A stretch of 12,687 nucleotides of DNA from assembly GCA_017515125.1 (NCBI GenBank), contig JAFWHP010000005.1, forward strand, positions 1-12,687, given 5' to 3'. The notes beneath the pieces are model-generated. The model saw only the letters and a program-made list of their open reading frames with translations, had not been told where the DNA came from and did no database searches. The number at the start of each line of letters is the position of its first letter. The first letter of the stretch is position 1. Positions 6,323 through 12,687 of the stretch are shown here, piece by piece. Made by a program: the position numbers and the translations under genes. The stretch is from Candidatus Saccharimonadota bacterium. GTDB taxonomy: Bacteria; Patescibacteriota; Saccharimonadia; Saccharimonadales; Saccharimonadaceae.

Positions 6323-6343
6323 CGAGTCTCGTCGGATCCGCCA
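6323..6343 (+). repeat. Second copy of the 3' end of tRNA-Asp, including CCA
   Basis: Bases 6323-6343 are identical to 6235-6255, the last 21 nt of tRNA-Asp (half of the T arm, the 3' acceptor strand and CCA); the two preceding bases GT also match after one mismatch. No 5' half of a tRNA precedes it. Instead GAGACTCG (6292-6299) pairs perfectly with CGAGTCTC (6323-6330), and 6292-6306 is close to an inverted copy of the tRNA T arm. It is a truncated tRNA copy or an attachment-site-like remnant. Confidence 0.9.
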
Positions 6344-6348
6344 GCTAT

Positions 6349-6369
6349 AAGACCGTAGGGTCTTTTTTT
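6349..6369 (+). terminator. Intrinsic terminator after the tRNA 3'-end copy
   Basis: AAGACC (6349-6354), loop GTAG, GGTCTT (6359-6364), T-run to 6369. The layout tRNA tail, CCA, ~5 nt, terminator repeats that of the intact tRNA. Confidence 0.82.
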
Positions 6370-6430
6370 ATTGGAAAATATAGAAAAAATATAATAGTTT
6401 ACTTTCATTCGCGGTTGTTTTCACGCCATG

Positions 6431-6539
6431 TTAATTTTTACAACGTTTCGCCTGTCGGCGCTTCGATTAAGTTATCAGACTTGCTTACGCGAATCTGTAA
6501 CTTTACTTTGCTTCGACAGGGAAAAGTTGTGAAAATTAA
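6431..6539. repeat. 109-bp imperfect palindrome, possible structured RNA or MITE-like element
   Basis: The ends TTAATTTTTACAAC (6431-6444) and GTTGTGAAAATTAA (6526-6539) pair over 14 bp with one G-T. Next TTTC/GAAA (6446-6449, 6521-6524) and CCTGTCG/CGACAGG (6451-6457, 6514-6520) pair, then after an internal loop AAGTTATCAGA/TCTGTAACTT (6469-6479, 6494-6503; one bulge), ending in a small stem around TTAC. No T-run follows either end closely, so it is not a plain terminator. A TATAAT at 6390-6395 could start a rightward RNA near 6402, and T7 at 6568-6574 could end it. The rest of 6371-6592 shows no gene. Confidence 0.7.
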
Positions 6540-6592
6540 ATGGGTTCGACAAATGCTCATTCAAGCGTTTTTTTGTTCTTTATTTTCGTCTT

Positions 6593-8491
6593 TTATTTAT
6601 CGACTACTTCGCCTTCTACGGGTTCGTCTTTGCCATCCGACTTGTTGTCCGAACTATTGGCTTGGTCGGAATTCGTGGAGCTAGGCTCGGATTGATAGAG
6701 CTTAGCGCCGATAGGCATAATTTTGTCGGAAAGTTCTTTTGTTGCTTCTTCGAATTTGTCTTTGTCGGCCGACTCGTCGTTTAGGACTTTCTTCGCATCT
6801 TCGACGGCTTTTTTGATGGTTTCTTTGTCCTCGTCGGAGATTTTATCTTTGTAGTCGCTTGGCATTTTTTCGGCTTGATAGATAGTATTCTCGAGATGGT
6901 TTTTGGCATCTATAGAATCTTTCTTTTTCTTATCCTCTTCGGCGTGCATTTCGGCTTCGGCGCGGGCTTTTTCGATATCTTCTTTGCTCATGTTGCCGGA
7001 GTTTTGAATTGTGATAGACTGCTCTTTGCCAGTACCTTTGTCTTTAGCGGTAACGTTTAGAATACCGTTCGCATCAAGGTTGAAAGTAACTTCGATTTGC
7101 GGAACGCCGCGAGGGGCCGGGGCAATACCGTCTAGGATAAAGCGACCGAGTGACTTATTGTCTTTAGCGAATTCACGTTCGCCCTGGAGGACATGGATTT
7201 CGACTTGAGGTTGGTTGTCGGAAGCGGTACTAAATACCTCGGACTTGCTGGTCGGAATGGTGGTGTTGCGGTCGATTAGTGGAGTTCTGACGCCGCCCAT
7301 AGTTTCGATACCCAATGTCAATGGAGTAACGTCGAGTAGTAAAACGTCTTTGACGTCGCCTTGAAGGACTCCGCCCTGAATGGCGGCACCAACAGCGACG
7401 ACTTCGTCTGGATTGACGCCTTGCATAGGATCTTTGCCGAAAATGGTTTTGACTTTTTCGATTACGGCTGGCATACGAGTCATACCACCAACCATAACTA
7501 CTTCATTAATGTCCTTAGTGGATAGCTTTGCGTCCTTTAGGGCTTTTTCGACTGGAGTTGCGAGACGGTCTAGGAGTGGCTGCACCAACTCTTCGAGTTT
7601 GGCGCGAGTTAAAGTGTATTCAAAATGTTTTGGACCGTCAGCATCTGCAGACAAGAATGGTAGATTGATGTCGGTGGAAGTGCTGGAGCTTAACTCTTTC
7701 TTGGCTTTTTCGGCTTCGTCTTTGACACGCTGCATAGCGGCGGCATCCTTTTTGATGTCGATACCAGATTCTTTTTTGAATTCGTCCACGAGATAGTTTA
7801 CTAAAATGTTGTCGAAATCTTCGCCACCGAGATGAGTGTCGCCATTAGTGGAGAGAACTTCAAATACTCCGTCGCCAATATCCATGATGGAGACATCAAA
7901 GGTGCCACCACCGAGGTCGAATACTGCGATTTTCTCGTCTTTTTTGCCTTCTAGGCCATAAGCGAGAGCGGCCGCGGTAGGCTCATTGATGATTCTTTTG
8001 ACTTCGAGTCCAGCGATTTTGCCGGCGTCTTTAGTGGCTTGCCTTTGTGAATCATCAAAGTAGGCTGGGACAGTAATAATAGCTTCAGTAACTGGCTCGC
8101 CAAGGAAAGCTTCGGCGTCAGCTTTAATTTTTGAAAGGATCATGGCGCTAATCTCTTCTGGCGTGTACTCTTTGCCGTCCATTTCGACTGCTACGCCATT
8201 GCCTTTTTTGACGATTTTGTATGGGCTGATTTCGACGTCGCGCTTAACTTCGTCGTCTTCGAATTTGCGGCCAATTAGGCGCTTGATACCGTAAATGGTG
8301 TTTTTGGGGTTCGTGACGCGTTGGCGCTGTGCGACTTTACCGACTAGTCTCTCGCCTTTCTTAGTGACGGCAACTACAGATGGAGTAGTGCGGTCGCCTT
8401 CGGCGTTCGTGATGACTTCTGGCTTACCTGCTACCATGTAAGCAAAAGCGCTGTTGGTAGTACCTAAATCTATACCAATGATTTTTGACAT
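6593..8491 (-). CDS. dnaK: Molecular chaperone DnaK (Hsp70)
   Basis: ATP-dependent chaperone working with DnaJ and GrpE on unfolded proteins in the cytoplasm. 632 residues, full length. The nucleotide-binding domain shows [10 protein letters not shown] (phosphate 1, residues 5-14), [28 protein letters not shown] and [11 protein letters not shown] (191-201); the interdomain linker is [12 protein letters not shown]; the substrate-binding domain has [18 protein letters not shown]; a helical lid and acidic tail end in VEGEVVDK, similar to the EEVD-like bacterial tail. AAAGGAG lies about 7 nt before the ATG. The gene stands alone: no grpE, dnaJ or hrcA adjoins it in the window. Two CIRCE elements at its promoter indicate HrcA heat-shock control. 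Confidence 0.99.
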   Translation of the reverse strand: MSKIIGIDLGTTNSAFAYMVAGKPEVITNAEGDRTTPSVVAVTKKGERLVGKVAQRQRVTNPKNTIYGIKRLIGRKFEDDEVKRDVEISPYKIVKKGNGVAVEMDGKEYTPEEISAMILSKIKADAEAFLGEPVTEAIITVPAYFDDSQRQATKDAGKIAGLEVKRIINEPTAAALAYGLEGKKDEKIAVFDLGGGTFDVSIMDIGDGVFEVLSTNGDTHLGGEDFDNILVNYLVDEFKKESGIDIKKDAAAMQRVKDEAEKAKKELSSSTSTDINLPFLSADADGPKHFEYTLTRAKLEELVQPLLDRLATPVEKALKDAKLSTKDINEVVMVGGMTRMPAVIEKVKTIFGKDPMQGVNPDEVVAVGAAIQGGVLQGDVKDVLLLDVTPLTLGIETMGGVRTPLIDRNTTIPTSKSEVFSTASDNQPQVEIHVLQGEREFAKDNKSLGRFILDGIAPAPRGVPQIEVTFNLDANGILNVTAKDKGTGKEQSITIQNSGNMSKEDIEKARAEAEMHAEEDKKKKDSIDAKNHLENTIYQAEKMPSDYKDKISDEDKETIKKAVEDAKKVLNDESADKDKFEEATKELSDKIMPIGAKLYQSEPSSTNSDQANSSDNKSDGKDEPVEGEVVDK

Positions 8492-8517
8492 TTTAGACTC
8501 CTTTACTTTTAGTTATT

Positions 8518-8544
8518 CTGGCACTCGCTGCATTGGAGTGCTAA
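8518..8544. promoter_or_regulatory. CIRCE operator 1 (HrcA site) of dnaK
   Basis: Read on the minus strand: TTAGCACTC, 9-nt spacer, GAGTGCCAG. The left arm is perfect CIRCE and the other matches 7 of 9. It lies in the dnaK leader, downstream of the -10 box. Confidence 0.93.
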
Positions 8545-8553
8545 TTAATATCT

Positions 8554-8582
8554 ATTGTAGCACGTTGGCACTTAAAATGCAA
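8554..8582 (-). promoter_or_regulatory. dnaK promoter
   Basis: Minus-strand TTGCAT (8582-8577), 17-bp spacer, TACAAT (8559-8554). The -35 lies inside CIRCE 2 and the start region is next to CIRCE 1. Confidence 0.75.
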
Positions 8583-8591
8583 GAGTGCTAA
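8565..8591. promoter_or_regulatory. CIRCE operator 2 (HrcA site) of dnaK
   Basis: Plus strand TTGGCACTT, 9-nt spacer, GAGTGCTAA: one perfect arm, the other 7 of 9. It covers the dnaK -35 box and ends 27 bp before the -35 of the divergent regulator gene. Confidence 0.88.
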
Positions 8592-8617
8592 AACAGAGGT
8601 GGAGAAAAAAAGTTGAT

Positions 8618-8646
8618 TTGAATTTTTTGAGGCTTTATGCTATAAT
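8618..8646 (+). promoter_or_regulatory. Promoter of the XRE-type regulator
   Basis: TTGAAT (8618-8623), 17-bp spacer, TATAAT (8641-8646) with TGC just before it (extended -10). The leader is ~50 nt and carries AAAGGGGG (8691-8698) before the ATG at 8706. Confidence 0.8.
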
Positions 8647-8705
8647 TCGGTAATTGAGTATGATGTACTCACGAACTTTTTGACAATTGTAAAGGGGGTA
8701 GTCAA

Positions 8706-8987
8706 ATGAGAGACAGATATGGATTTAAGCCTGATAACCTGAGAAACATTATAGAAAAGCGTGGTGTAAATCTTTCGCAAATTGAAAGAGAAGCTGGTGT
8801 TCCGAGGTCGGTTCTGAGCAGATGCCTGAATGGGCATACGGAGCTTTGTATGAAAAATGCGGTTCTTTTGGCGAACTATTTTGCTGTATCGGTAGATTAT
8901 ATTATCGGTAGGAGGGGGTGTTTTGAAAATAGCGGGCCGAAACAACCAACGCATGCTGAGAGAAAAGGGTCTATTCAAGCTCGTTAA
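8706..8987 (+). CDS. Small XRE/Cro-type helix-turn-helix regulator
   Basis: 93 residues. Residues ~10-70 form a Cro/CI-type five-helix domain: LRNIIEKRGVNLSQIEREAG, VPRSVLSRCLNG (recognition helix), then MKNAVLLANYFAVSVDYIIGR, a typical XRE ending. The tail after GRRG (residues ~71-93, rich in Pro, Lys and His) matches nothing and may be disordered or the result of a frameshift. It is divergent from dnaK and has its own promoter, Shine-Dalgarno and terminator, so it is a single-gene unit. Its target is unknown; the dnaK/regulator intergenic region or its own promoter are possible. Confidence 0.85.
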   Translation: MRDRYGFKPDNLRNIIEKRGVNLSQIEREAGVPRSVLSRCLNGHTELCMKNAVLLANYFAVSVDYIIGRRGCFENSGPKQPTHAERKGSIQAR

Positions 8988-9001
8988 CAATTGACTAAAT
9001 G

Positions 9002-9028
9002 AATCCCGCCTGTGATGGCGGGATTTTT
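9002..9028 (+). terminator. Intrinsic terminator of the XRE-type regulator
   Basis: AATCCCGCC (9002-9010), loop TGTGAT, GGCGGGATT (9017-9025), T-run to 9028. A perfect 9-bp GC-rich stem. Confidence 0.94.
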
Positions 9029-9054
9029 CTGTGGGGATGAGCGGGTTGGTTTTA

Positions 9055-9063
9055 TGATATAAT
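9055..9063 (+). promoter_or_regulatory. Extended -10 promoter for a leaderless ruvB transcript
   Basis: TGA-TATAAT ends at 9063, exactly 6 nt before the ATG at 9070. No Shine-Dalgarno and no good -35. Confidence 0.65.
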
Positions 9064-9069
9064 GGTGAT

Positions 9070-10089
9070 ATGGCAATAGAGAGGTTAGTTGAGCCGACGT
9101 TGGCTGGGGAAAATACTGAGGAAGAGAAAATTGAAGTTTCGCTTCGGCCGACGAGTTTTGCGGAATACGTCGGACAAGAGCATTTGAAACGAAATTTGAA
9201 ATTGGCGATTGATGCGGTAAAGAAACGAAATGATGGGTCGACTCTCGACCATGTATTATTATACGGACCACCAGGACTTGGCAAGACGACAATGGCAGGA
9301 GTGATAGCGCATGAGCTTTCGGCGTCGCTAAGAGTTACTTCGGGGCCGGCAATCGAGAGGGCCGGGGATTTGGCCTCGATTTTGACGAATTTGAAGGACG
9401 GAGATGTGCTATTTATAGATGAGATTCACAGGCTGAGACGAGCGGTTGAAGAGGTCTTATATTCGGCGATGGAAGATTATAAATTGGATATTGTAATAGG
9501 GAAGGGGCCGGCAGCTAGGAGCGTGAGGCTTGATTTGCCGCATTTTACAGTGATCGGGGCAACAACTAGGACTGGGTCACTTGCTGGGCCTCTTAGAGAT
9601 AGATTTGGAATAATTCATCGGCTAGAGTATTATAAAGAACCGGAGATCGAACAGATTATTAGGCGGACGGCAGGAATATTATCTACTGAAATTCAGCCGG
9701 AGGCTTGCGAACTCTTGGCGACTCGGTCGAGATTAACGCCGAGGATCGCGAACCGAATTTTTAAGCGGGTGCGGGACTATGCAGATGTGAATGGGGATGG
9801 AATTGTTGATGTCAAAATGACGGAAGAAGCTTTGAGGTTAATGGAAATTGATTATTTGGGTCTAGATCCGGCGGATAGGAATATGCTTAGGTTAATGTAC
9901 GAAAACTATGGAGATAGGCCAGTGGGGCTTACGACTATCGCGGCTTTGACTGGGGATGAGGCGGCGACGATTGAGGATTTTTATGAGCCATATTTAATGC
10001 AATTAGGATTATTGATGCGGACTCCGAAGGGGCGGGTAATAACCGAAAAAGGAAAGGAGCATTTACAAAGCGTGAAAAATGTGCTATAA
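9070..10089 (+). CDS. ruvB: Holliday junction branch migration ATPase RuvB
   Basis: Hexameric AAA+ motor that, with RuvA, drives branch migration of Holliday junctions in recombination repair. 339 residues, the usual length. Walker A GPPGLGKT (66-73), Walker B LFIDEIHRL (Asp117, Glu118), sensor and arginine-finger region GATTRTGSLAGPLRDRFGI (163-181), and the C-terminal winged helix with DRPVGLTTIA and the YEPYLMQLGLLMRTPKGR block. ruvA and ruvC are not adjacent. A -10 box 6 nt upstream of the ATG and no Shine-Dalgarno suggest a leaderless mRNA. The last codons contain the promoter of the next gene. Confidence 0.99.
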   Translation: MAIERLVEPTLAGENTEEEKIEVSLRPTSFAEYVGQEHLKRNLKLAIDAVKKRNDGSTLDHVLLYGPPGLGKTTMAGVIAHELSASLRVTSGPAIERAGDLASILTNLKDGDVLFIDEIHRLRRAVEEVLYSAMEDYKLDIVIGKGPAARSVRLDLPHFTVIGATTRTGSLAGPLRDRFGIIHRLEYYKEPEIEQIIRRTAGILSTEIQPEACELLATRSRLTPRIANRIFKRVRDYADVNGDGIVDVKMTEEALRLMEIDYLGLDPADRNMLRLMYENYGDRPVGLTTIAALTGDEAATIEDFYEPYLMQLGLLMRTPKGRVITEKGKEHLQSVKNVL

Positions 10090-10090
10090 T
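10062..10090 (+). promoter_or_regulatory. Promoter of the PH-domain gene inside the end of ruvB
   Basis: TTTACA (10062-10067), 17-bp spacer, TATAAT (10085-10090) preceded by TGC. The -10 box overlaps the ruvB stop codon. Confidence 0.75.
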
Positions 10091-10126
10091 GGTAGTGAAT
10101 AGGTTTTTGATATCCAAAAAGGAGAA

Positions 10127-10714
10127 ATGATGGATGAGAATTTAGTGAAAATCCGACATGAGCGAAGTAAGAAGGATTTTCCAGGGTTAAAACTAGACGA
10201 GGGAGAGTATGTTGAATTCTTTTTCCGTCGGGCTAAAATTTGTTTAAAGTTAATCTGGGGTGCCACTTTTGCGGGATTGGTAACGATTTTGGTGGGATTT
10301 TTGTTGGTGCTTTCGGTACAGGAATACATTGATGAGATGGGTAGAAGGTTTCTATTCATTATCTTGTTCTCGCTTCTTGCGGCAGCAATGATTATCTGTC
10401 TTTTGGCGCTTAGATTATATAATGGAAATAAACTATATATAACTAATAAACACGTAACACAGATGACTATGAGTTCGCCGGTGTCGACCTCGATTAACAT
10501 TATTGATTTAGTATCGGTCGAAGATGCGAGTTTCCGGCAAGAAAACATTTTGCAGAAAATATTTAAATATGGAACATTGAGGCTTTCGACGGTAGGGGAT
10601 GAAACTACATATACGTTTAAGTTTTCGGACATCTCGCCTACTCAGCTTCGCGCGGTGACAGAGTTAATTAGCAATGCGAAGAAGAGCTACATGGCAGAAG
10701 CTGGAAAGAAGTAG
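10127..10714 (+). CDS. Membrane protein with bacterial PH domain (bPH2, YdbS-like)
   Basis: 195 residues. Two membrane segments, ~42-63 and ~75-98, separated by a short charged loop, then a soluble domain (~101-180) with the bPH2 pattern: NKLYITNKHVTQ, INIIDLVSVEDASFRQENI, LQKIFKYGTLRLSTVG and a final helix. Both termini are probably cytoplasmic. Proteins of this type are widespread and mostly uncharacterised. Two in-frame ATGs occur (10127, 10130); AAAAAGGAG ending at 10124 fits the second better (5 nt against 2). It has its own promoter in the end of ruvB. No terminator hairpin is seen after the stop. Confidence 0.82.
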   Translation: MMDENLVKIRHERSKKDFPGLKLDEGEYVEFFFRRAKICLKLIWGATFAGLVTILVGFLLVLSVQEYIDEMGRRFLFIILFSLLAAAMIICLLALRLYNGNKLYITNKHVTQMTMSSPVSTSINIIDLVSVEDASFRQENILQKIFKYGTLRLSTVGDETTYTFKFSDISPTQLRAVTELISNAKKSYMAEAGKK

Positions 10715-10727
10715 TAGTATCTAGAGC

Positions 10728-10799
10728 TTATAATCGGTTGTGGTTGACGCGATCGTCATAATATGATTGGTCGTGCCGGTATTTAGCGGAGTAGGGCAT
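10728..10799 (-). other. Possible 23-codon small ORF downstream of the pilin gene
   Basis: The frame on the minus strand is open from 10898 to 10731, beginning inside the pilin gene in another frame. It has an ATG at 10799 (MPYSAKYRHDQSYYDDRV...) and AAAGG 8 nt upstream. It could be a small gene, a decayed gene end or chance. The rest of 10715-10848 shows nothing else. Confidence 0.15.
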
Positions 10800-10848
10800 C
10801 TGTATCGCCTTTATCGCGATTTCGTCTGAGAGGGTATCGAAACCTGTC

Positions 10849-11235
10849 TTAGTTGCGGTTGTATTTAGTGTAGGTGTCTTCTTTTTCGAGGGTGGTTTTT
10901 AGGATGTATTCTTTGCATTTGCCATCTTTGCAATCTGCGGCTTCGTAGGAATAGGAGCTTAAGGGGTCGCCTAGATTATACCCGTCGGGATCTGTCCAGA
11001 GGGCGGGGTCGATTACGGTAATGTTTTTCTCGGAGATAAATTCGGGATAATAACCGTTGGTTTTGTAAAAGCTTTCTTCGAGAGCATAATACATAGCGTT
11101 GATGGCGGTTTTTCTGGTTTCGTCACGATCGAAAGCGTCGAGGTTGGACTTTTGGAGGAAGAAGATTAAAAATAATAAGCCAGCAATTGCAGTGACAATG
11201 ATTATTTCGAGAACCGTAAAGCCTTTTTTATTCAT
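10849..11235 (-). CDS. Type IV pilin-like (pseudopilin) protein
   Basis: 128 residues with a classic type III signal: MNKKG/FTVLE, cleavage expected after Gly5, Phe at +1 and Glu at +5, followed by a hydrophobic helix (residues ~6-27) that anchors the pilin in the membrane and fibre core. The exported part has an amphipathic helix (ETRKTAINAMYYALEESFYK), then NGYYPEFI and a C-terminal region with two Cys (DCKDGKC) that could form a small disulfide loop. This is the PulG/PilE-like layout; in Saccharibacteria such pili are linked to twitching and host contact. No other pilus genes are in the window. The -10 box lies 6 nt before the ATG, so it is probably leaderless. Confidence 0.88.
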   Translation of the reverse strand: MNKKGFTVLEIIIVTAIAGLLFLIFFLQKSNLDAFDRDETRKTAINAMYYALEESFYKTNGYYPEFISEKNITVIDPALWTDPDGYNLGDPLSSYSYEAADCKDGKCKEYILKTTLEKEDTYTKYNRN

Positions 11236-11241
11236 GTATAT

Positions 11242-11270
11242 ATTATACCCTAACTATAAAAAGTCAACAA
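11242..11270 (-). promoter_or_regulatory. Promoter for a leaderless pilin transcript
   Basis: Minus-strand TTGTTG (11270-11265), 17-bp spacer, TATAAT (11247-11242), then ATATAC and the ATG at 11235. No Shine-Dalgarno. TTGACT at 11267-11262 would give only 14 bp of spacing. Confidence 0.65.
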
Positions 11271-11326
11271 GTACTTTGGATATTTTTACAGAGGTAGATG
11301 AATAGTCAAAAAGAAACATATTGTTG

Positions 11327-11342
11327 TAAAATTGCAAATTGG
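11327..11342. repeat. Left copy of direct repeat flanking the IS110 transposase
   Basis: TAAAATTGCAAATTGG; matches 12577-12592 at 15 of 16 positions. It lies 20 nt beyond the transposase stop. Confidence 0.85.
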
Positions 11343-11361
11343 TTTCAGACCTTTATGCGGT

Positions 11362-12558
11362 CTAAGTTAATACTGGCAAGTGGTATATTTCGCCAGTAAT
11401 TTCCATACGATAAATCATACGCAGAAGGTTTCGTGCAACATGGGAGATTGCTACACGATAGGACTTACCTTCAGCTCGTTTCTTTTGCATTTGATGAGCA
11501 AAATAATCACAGTAGCGAACTACATGTTCTGCGGCTTGCATGATGGCATATCTTAGCTGCCTAGATCCTCGTTTCTCCATCCTGGCAATGGGGGCTTTAT
11601 ATTGCCCAGACTGGTATGTAGTGGGGGAAATACCAGCATAAGCTACTAGTTTGTCTGAGTTCTTAAACCGAGCCATGTTACCAATTTCTGAAATAATTAT
11701 GGCAGATAGAACTTTTCCAATACCAGGAATAGTAGAGATGGATGAGCCTACTTCCTTCATCATCTCTTCTATTCTTTTATCTAATTCGGCGATTTTAGTC
11801 GTGAGTTGCCTTATGCGTTCAATAGTGTCTTTCAGCTCTTCAGATTTTACTTCTGAGATTGTGCCAATAGAGTTTCTGGCAGCGCTACGAACTCTTTCTG
11901 CTAATTCTCGTCCACAACGATTATTAGATGCTTTCGCGATAATATTCGTGAGTTTTATGATATTAGCTTTAGCGATCTTGTTGCTGCCTGAAAATTCAGT
12001 CAGTATAGCATACGACGTCTCACCATGGGTGTCTGAGAATATCTCGTCATATTCTGGAAATAAGATGTTAATTAAACGCTTAACTGAATTTTTTAGCCTA
12101 GAGCGATCACTAACTAGATTTTGTCTGTACCGAGTTAGTGACTTTAATTCGCTAATATGGTAAGATTTAATCGTGAAGGGTTCAAATTCCTCACGATGAG
12201 TTCGGACAATATTAGCGATAGCTCTGCAGTCTATCTTGTCCGTCTTCGTTTTCCGCAGTGAAGTAGACTTGCGGATATCTGAAGTGAGTTTAGGGTTCAT
12301 TACATAAATGGTGAACCCTTTCTCATATAAATAGTTCAAGATATTATCGCCATAGTGTCCAGTAGATTCCATACCAATAAATACGTCACCTAAATTATCT
12401 TCTTGGGCATTCTTGCATTCTTGAATTGTCCTAATGAGCCTCGTAAACCCATCTAAATTGTTTCTTATTGTAATTGGTCCAGCAACTCTTTCTCCATTTT
12501 CTCCCATAATGAAGAAGTCGTGCTTAGACCGAGCTACATCAATGCCAATATATAGCAC
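11362..12558 (-). CDS. IS110-family transposase (DEDD recombinase), intact
   Basis: 398 residues, full length and uninterrupted. The N-terminal RuvC-like DEDD domain has YIGIDVARSKHDF (Asp7), FIGMESTGHYG (Glu64) and KTDKIDCRAIANI (Asp107, Asp110). A coiled, charged middle (~130-270) links to the C-terminal Transposase_20 domain: STIPGIGKVLSAIIISEIG, FKNSDKLVAYAGISP, then YQSGQY with Ser317 as the candidate nucleophile, and KRGSRQLRYAIMQAA. These enzymes cut and join target and donor DNA guided by a bridge RNA. Start GTG at 12558 with GGAGG (12569-12565) 6 nt upstream. All predicted catalytic residues are present, so the protein may be active. Confidence 0.97.
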   Translation of the reverse strand: MLYIGIDVARSKHDFFIMGENGERVAGPITIRNNLDGFTRLIRTIQECKNAQEDNLGDVFIGMESTGHYGDNILNYLYEKGFTIYVMNPKLTSDIRKSTSLRKTKTDKIDCRAIANIVRTHREEFEPFTIKSYHISELKSLTRYRQNLVSDRSRLKNSVKRLINILFPEYDEIFSDTHGETSYAILTEFSGSNKIAKANIIKLTNIIAKASNNRCGRELAERVRSAARNSIGTISEVKSEELKDTIERIRQLTTKIAELDKRIEEMMKEVGSSISTIPGIGKVLSAIIISEIGNMARFKNSDKLVAYAGISPTTYQSGQYKAPIARMEKRGSRQLRYAIMQAAEHVVRYCDYFAHQMQKKRAEGKSYRVAISHVARNLLRMIYRMEITGEIYHLPVLT

Positions 12559-12576
12559 CTTTTACCTCCATACCAA

Positions 12577-12592
12577 TAAAATTACAAATTGG
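12577..12592. repeat. Right copy of direct repeat flanking the IS110 transposase
   Basis: TAAAATTACAAATTGG; one mismatch to 11327-11342. It lies between the predicted -10 box and the Shine-Dalgarno of the transposase. Confidence 0.85.
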
Positions 12593-12603
12593 CTTTTTAA
12601 ATT

Positions 12604-12632
12604 ATTATTATTGATGCTGGGGGTTGTGTCAA
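12604..12632 (-). promoter_or_regulatory. Probable promoter of the IS110 transposase
   Basis: Minus-strand TTGACA (12632-12627), 17-bp spacer, AATAAT (12609-12604). Nothing further is recognised in 12633-12687. Confidence 0.6.
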
Positions 12633-12687
12633 GAATTTTGTGTAAGCTAAGCATTAGGAGTTTTCCACATGGTCTGCCATCCAGGGC

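Larger units (their letters stand above)
11327..12592 (-). mobile_element. IS110-family insertion sequence (ends uncertain)
   Basis: The transposase gene is bounded by direct repeats at 11327-11342 and 12577-12592, used here as provisional limits. IS110 elements make no ordinary terminal inverted repeats and carry a non-coding region for a bridge RNA. Within these limits only ~18 nt lie upstream of the gene and ~20 downstream, so the true upstream end may extend past 12592 or beyond the window. A hairpin AGACC/GGTCT (11347-11351, 11359-11363) covers the transposase stop. Confidence 0.6.

Noticed and set aside
6214..6408. Leftward 64-codon frame across the tRNA and its repeated tail
   Set aside because: It is the antisense of tRNA-Asp and the duplicated tail (the well-known spurious RRDSNSRPLP-type translation) and not a gene.
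6415..6684. Rightward 89-codon frame between the tRNA and dnaK
   Set aside because: It crosses the palindromic element and the 3' end of dnaK, has no Shine-Dalgarno and no protein-like composition.
7380..7796. Rightward 138-codon frame within dnaK
   Set aside because: Antisense shadow of a highly conserved gene; low-complexity Ser/Ala composition.
10729..10734. TATAAT on the plus strand after the PH-domain gene
   Set aside because: No matching -35 at 16-18 bp and no plus-strand gene follows it.
1..12687. Alternative genetic code (UGA as Gly) and CRISPR arrays
   Set aside because: TGA ends a recognised operon gene at 2276-2278 and does not occur inside the conserved genes; no regularly spaced repeats were seen.

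Overview
The window is a gene-dense bacterial segment of moderate to low GC that reads best as Candidatus Saccharibacteria (TM7) or a close Patescibacteria relative. The reasons are a very short DNA polymerase III delta subunit, a stand-alone dnaK, short intergenic gaps, a type IV pilin-like protein, and a large degenerate DHH-domain protein with a disordered tail. TGA acts as a normal stop (for example at 2276-2278), so the UGA-glycine code of Gracilibacteria and SR1 does not apply. The taxonomic call is inference. No gap between genes exceeds 300 bases.

Left part (1-3970): the 3' end of polA; a bidirectional terminator; a leftward small protein with a NrdD-like glycyl-radical motif, read from a consensus promoter that overlaps a repeated operator-like motif; then a rightward operon of a metal-hydrolase-like protein, mutM and holA with two 8-bp overlaps. 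holA ends tail to tail with leftward rpsT, overlapping by 20 bp. DNA replication and repair dominate (PolA, MutM, HolA, and RuvB further on).

Middle (3971-6600): a divergent promoter region between rpsT and a 648-residue DHH-like protein that has lost the DHH motif. Next come two promoters, tRNA-Asp(GTC), a terminator, a second copy of the last 21 nt of the tRNA, another terminator, and a 109-bp imperfect palindrome downstream of dnaK.

Right part (6593-11235): leftward dnaK under two CIRCE operators; a rightward small XRE-type regulator with its terminator; ruvB; a membrane PH-domain protein whose promoter lies in the end of ruvB; and a leftward type IV pilin-like gene.

Right end (11236-12687): an intact leftward IS110-family transposase flanked by near-identical 16-bp direct repeats. 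The window ends within its upstream non-coding region.

Three genes (1640, 9070, and the pilin starting at 11235) have a -10 hexamer exactly 6 nt before ATG and no Shine-Dalgarno, which predicts leaderless mRNAs. The others have clear Shine-Dalgarno sequences. All functional calls come from reading motifs; no database search was run.
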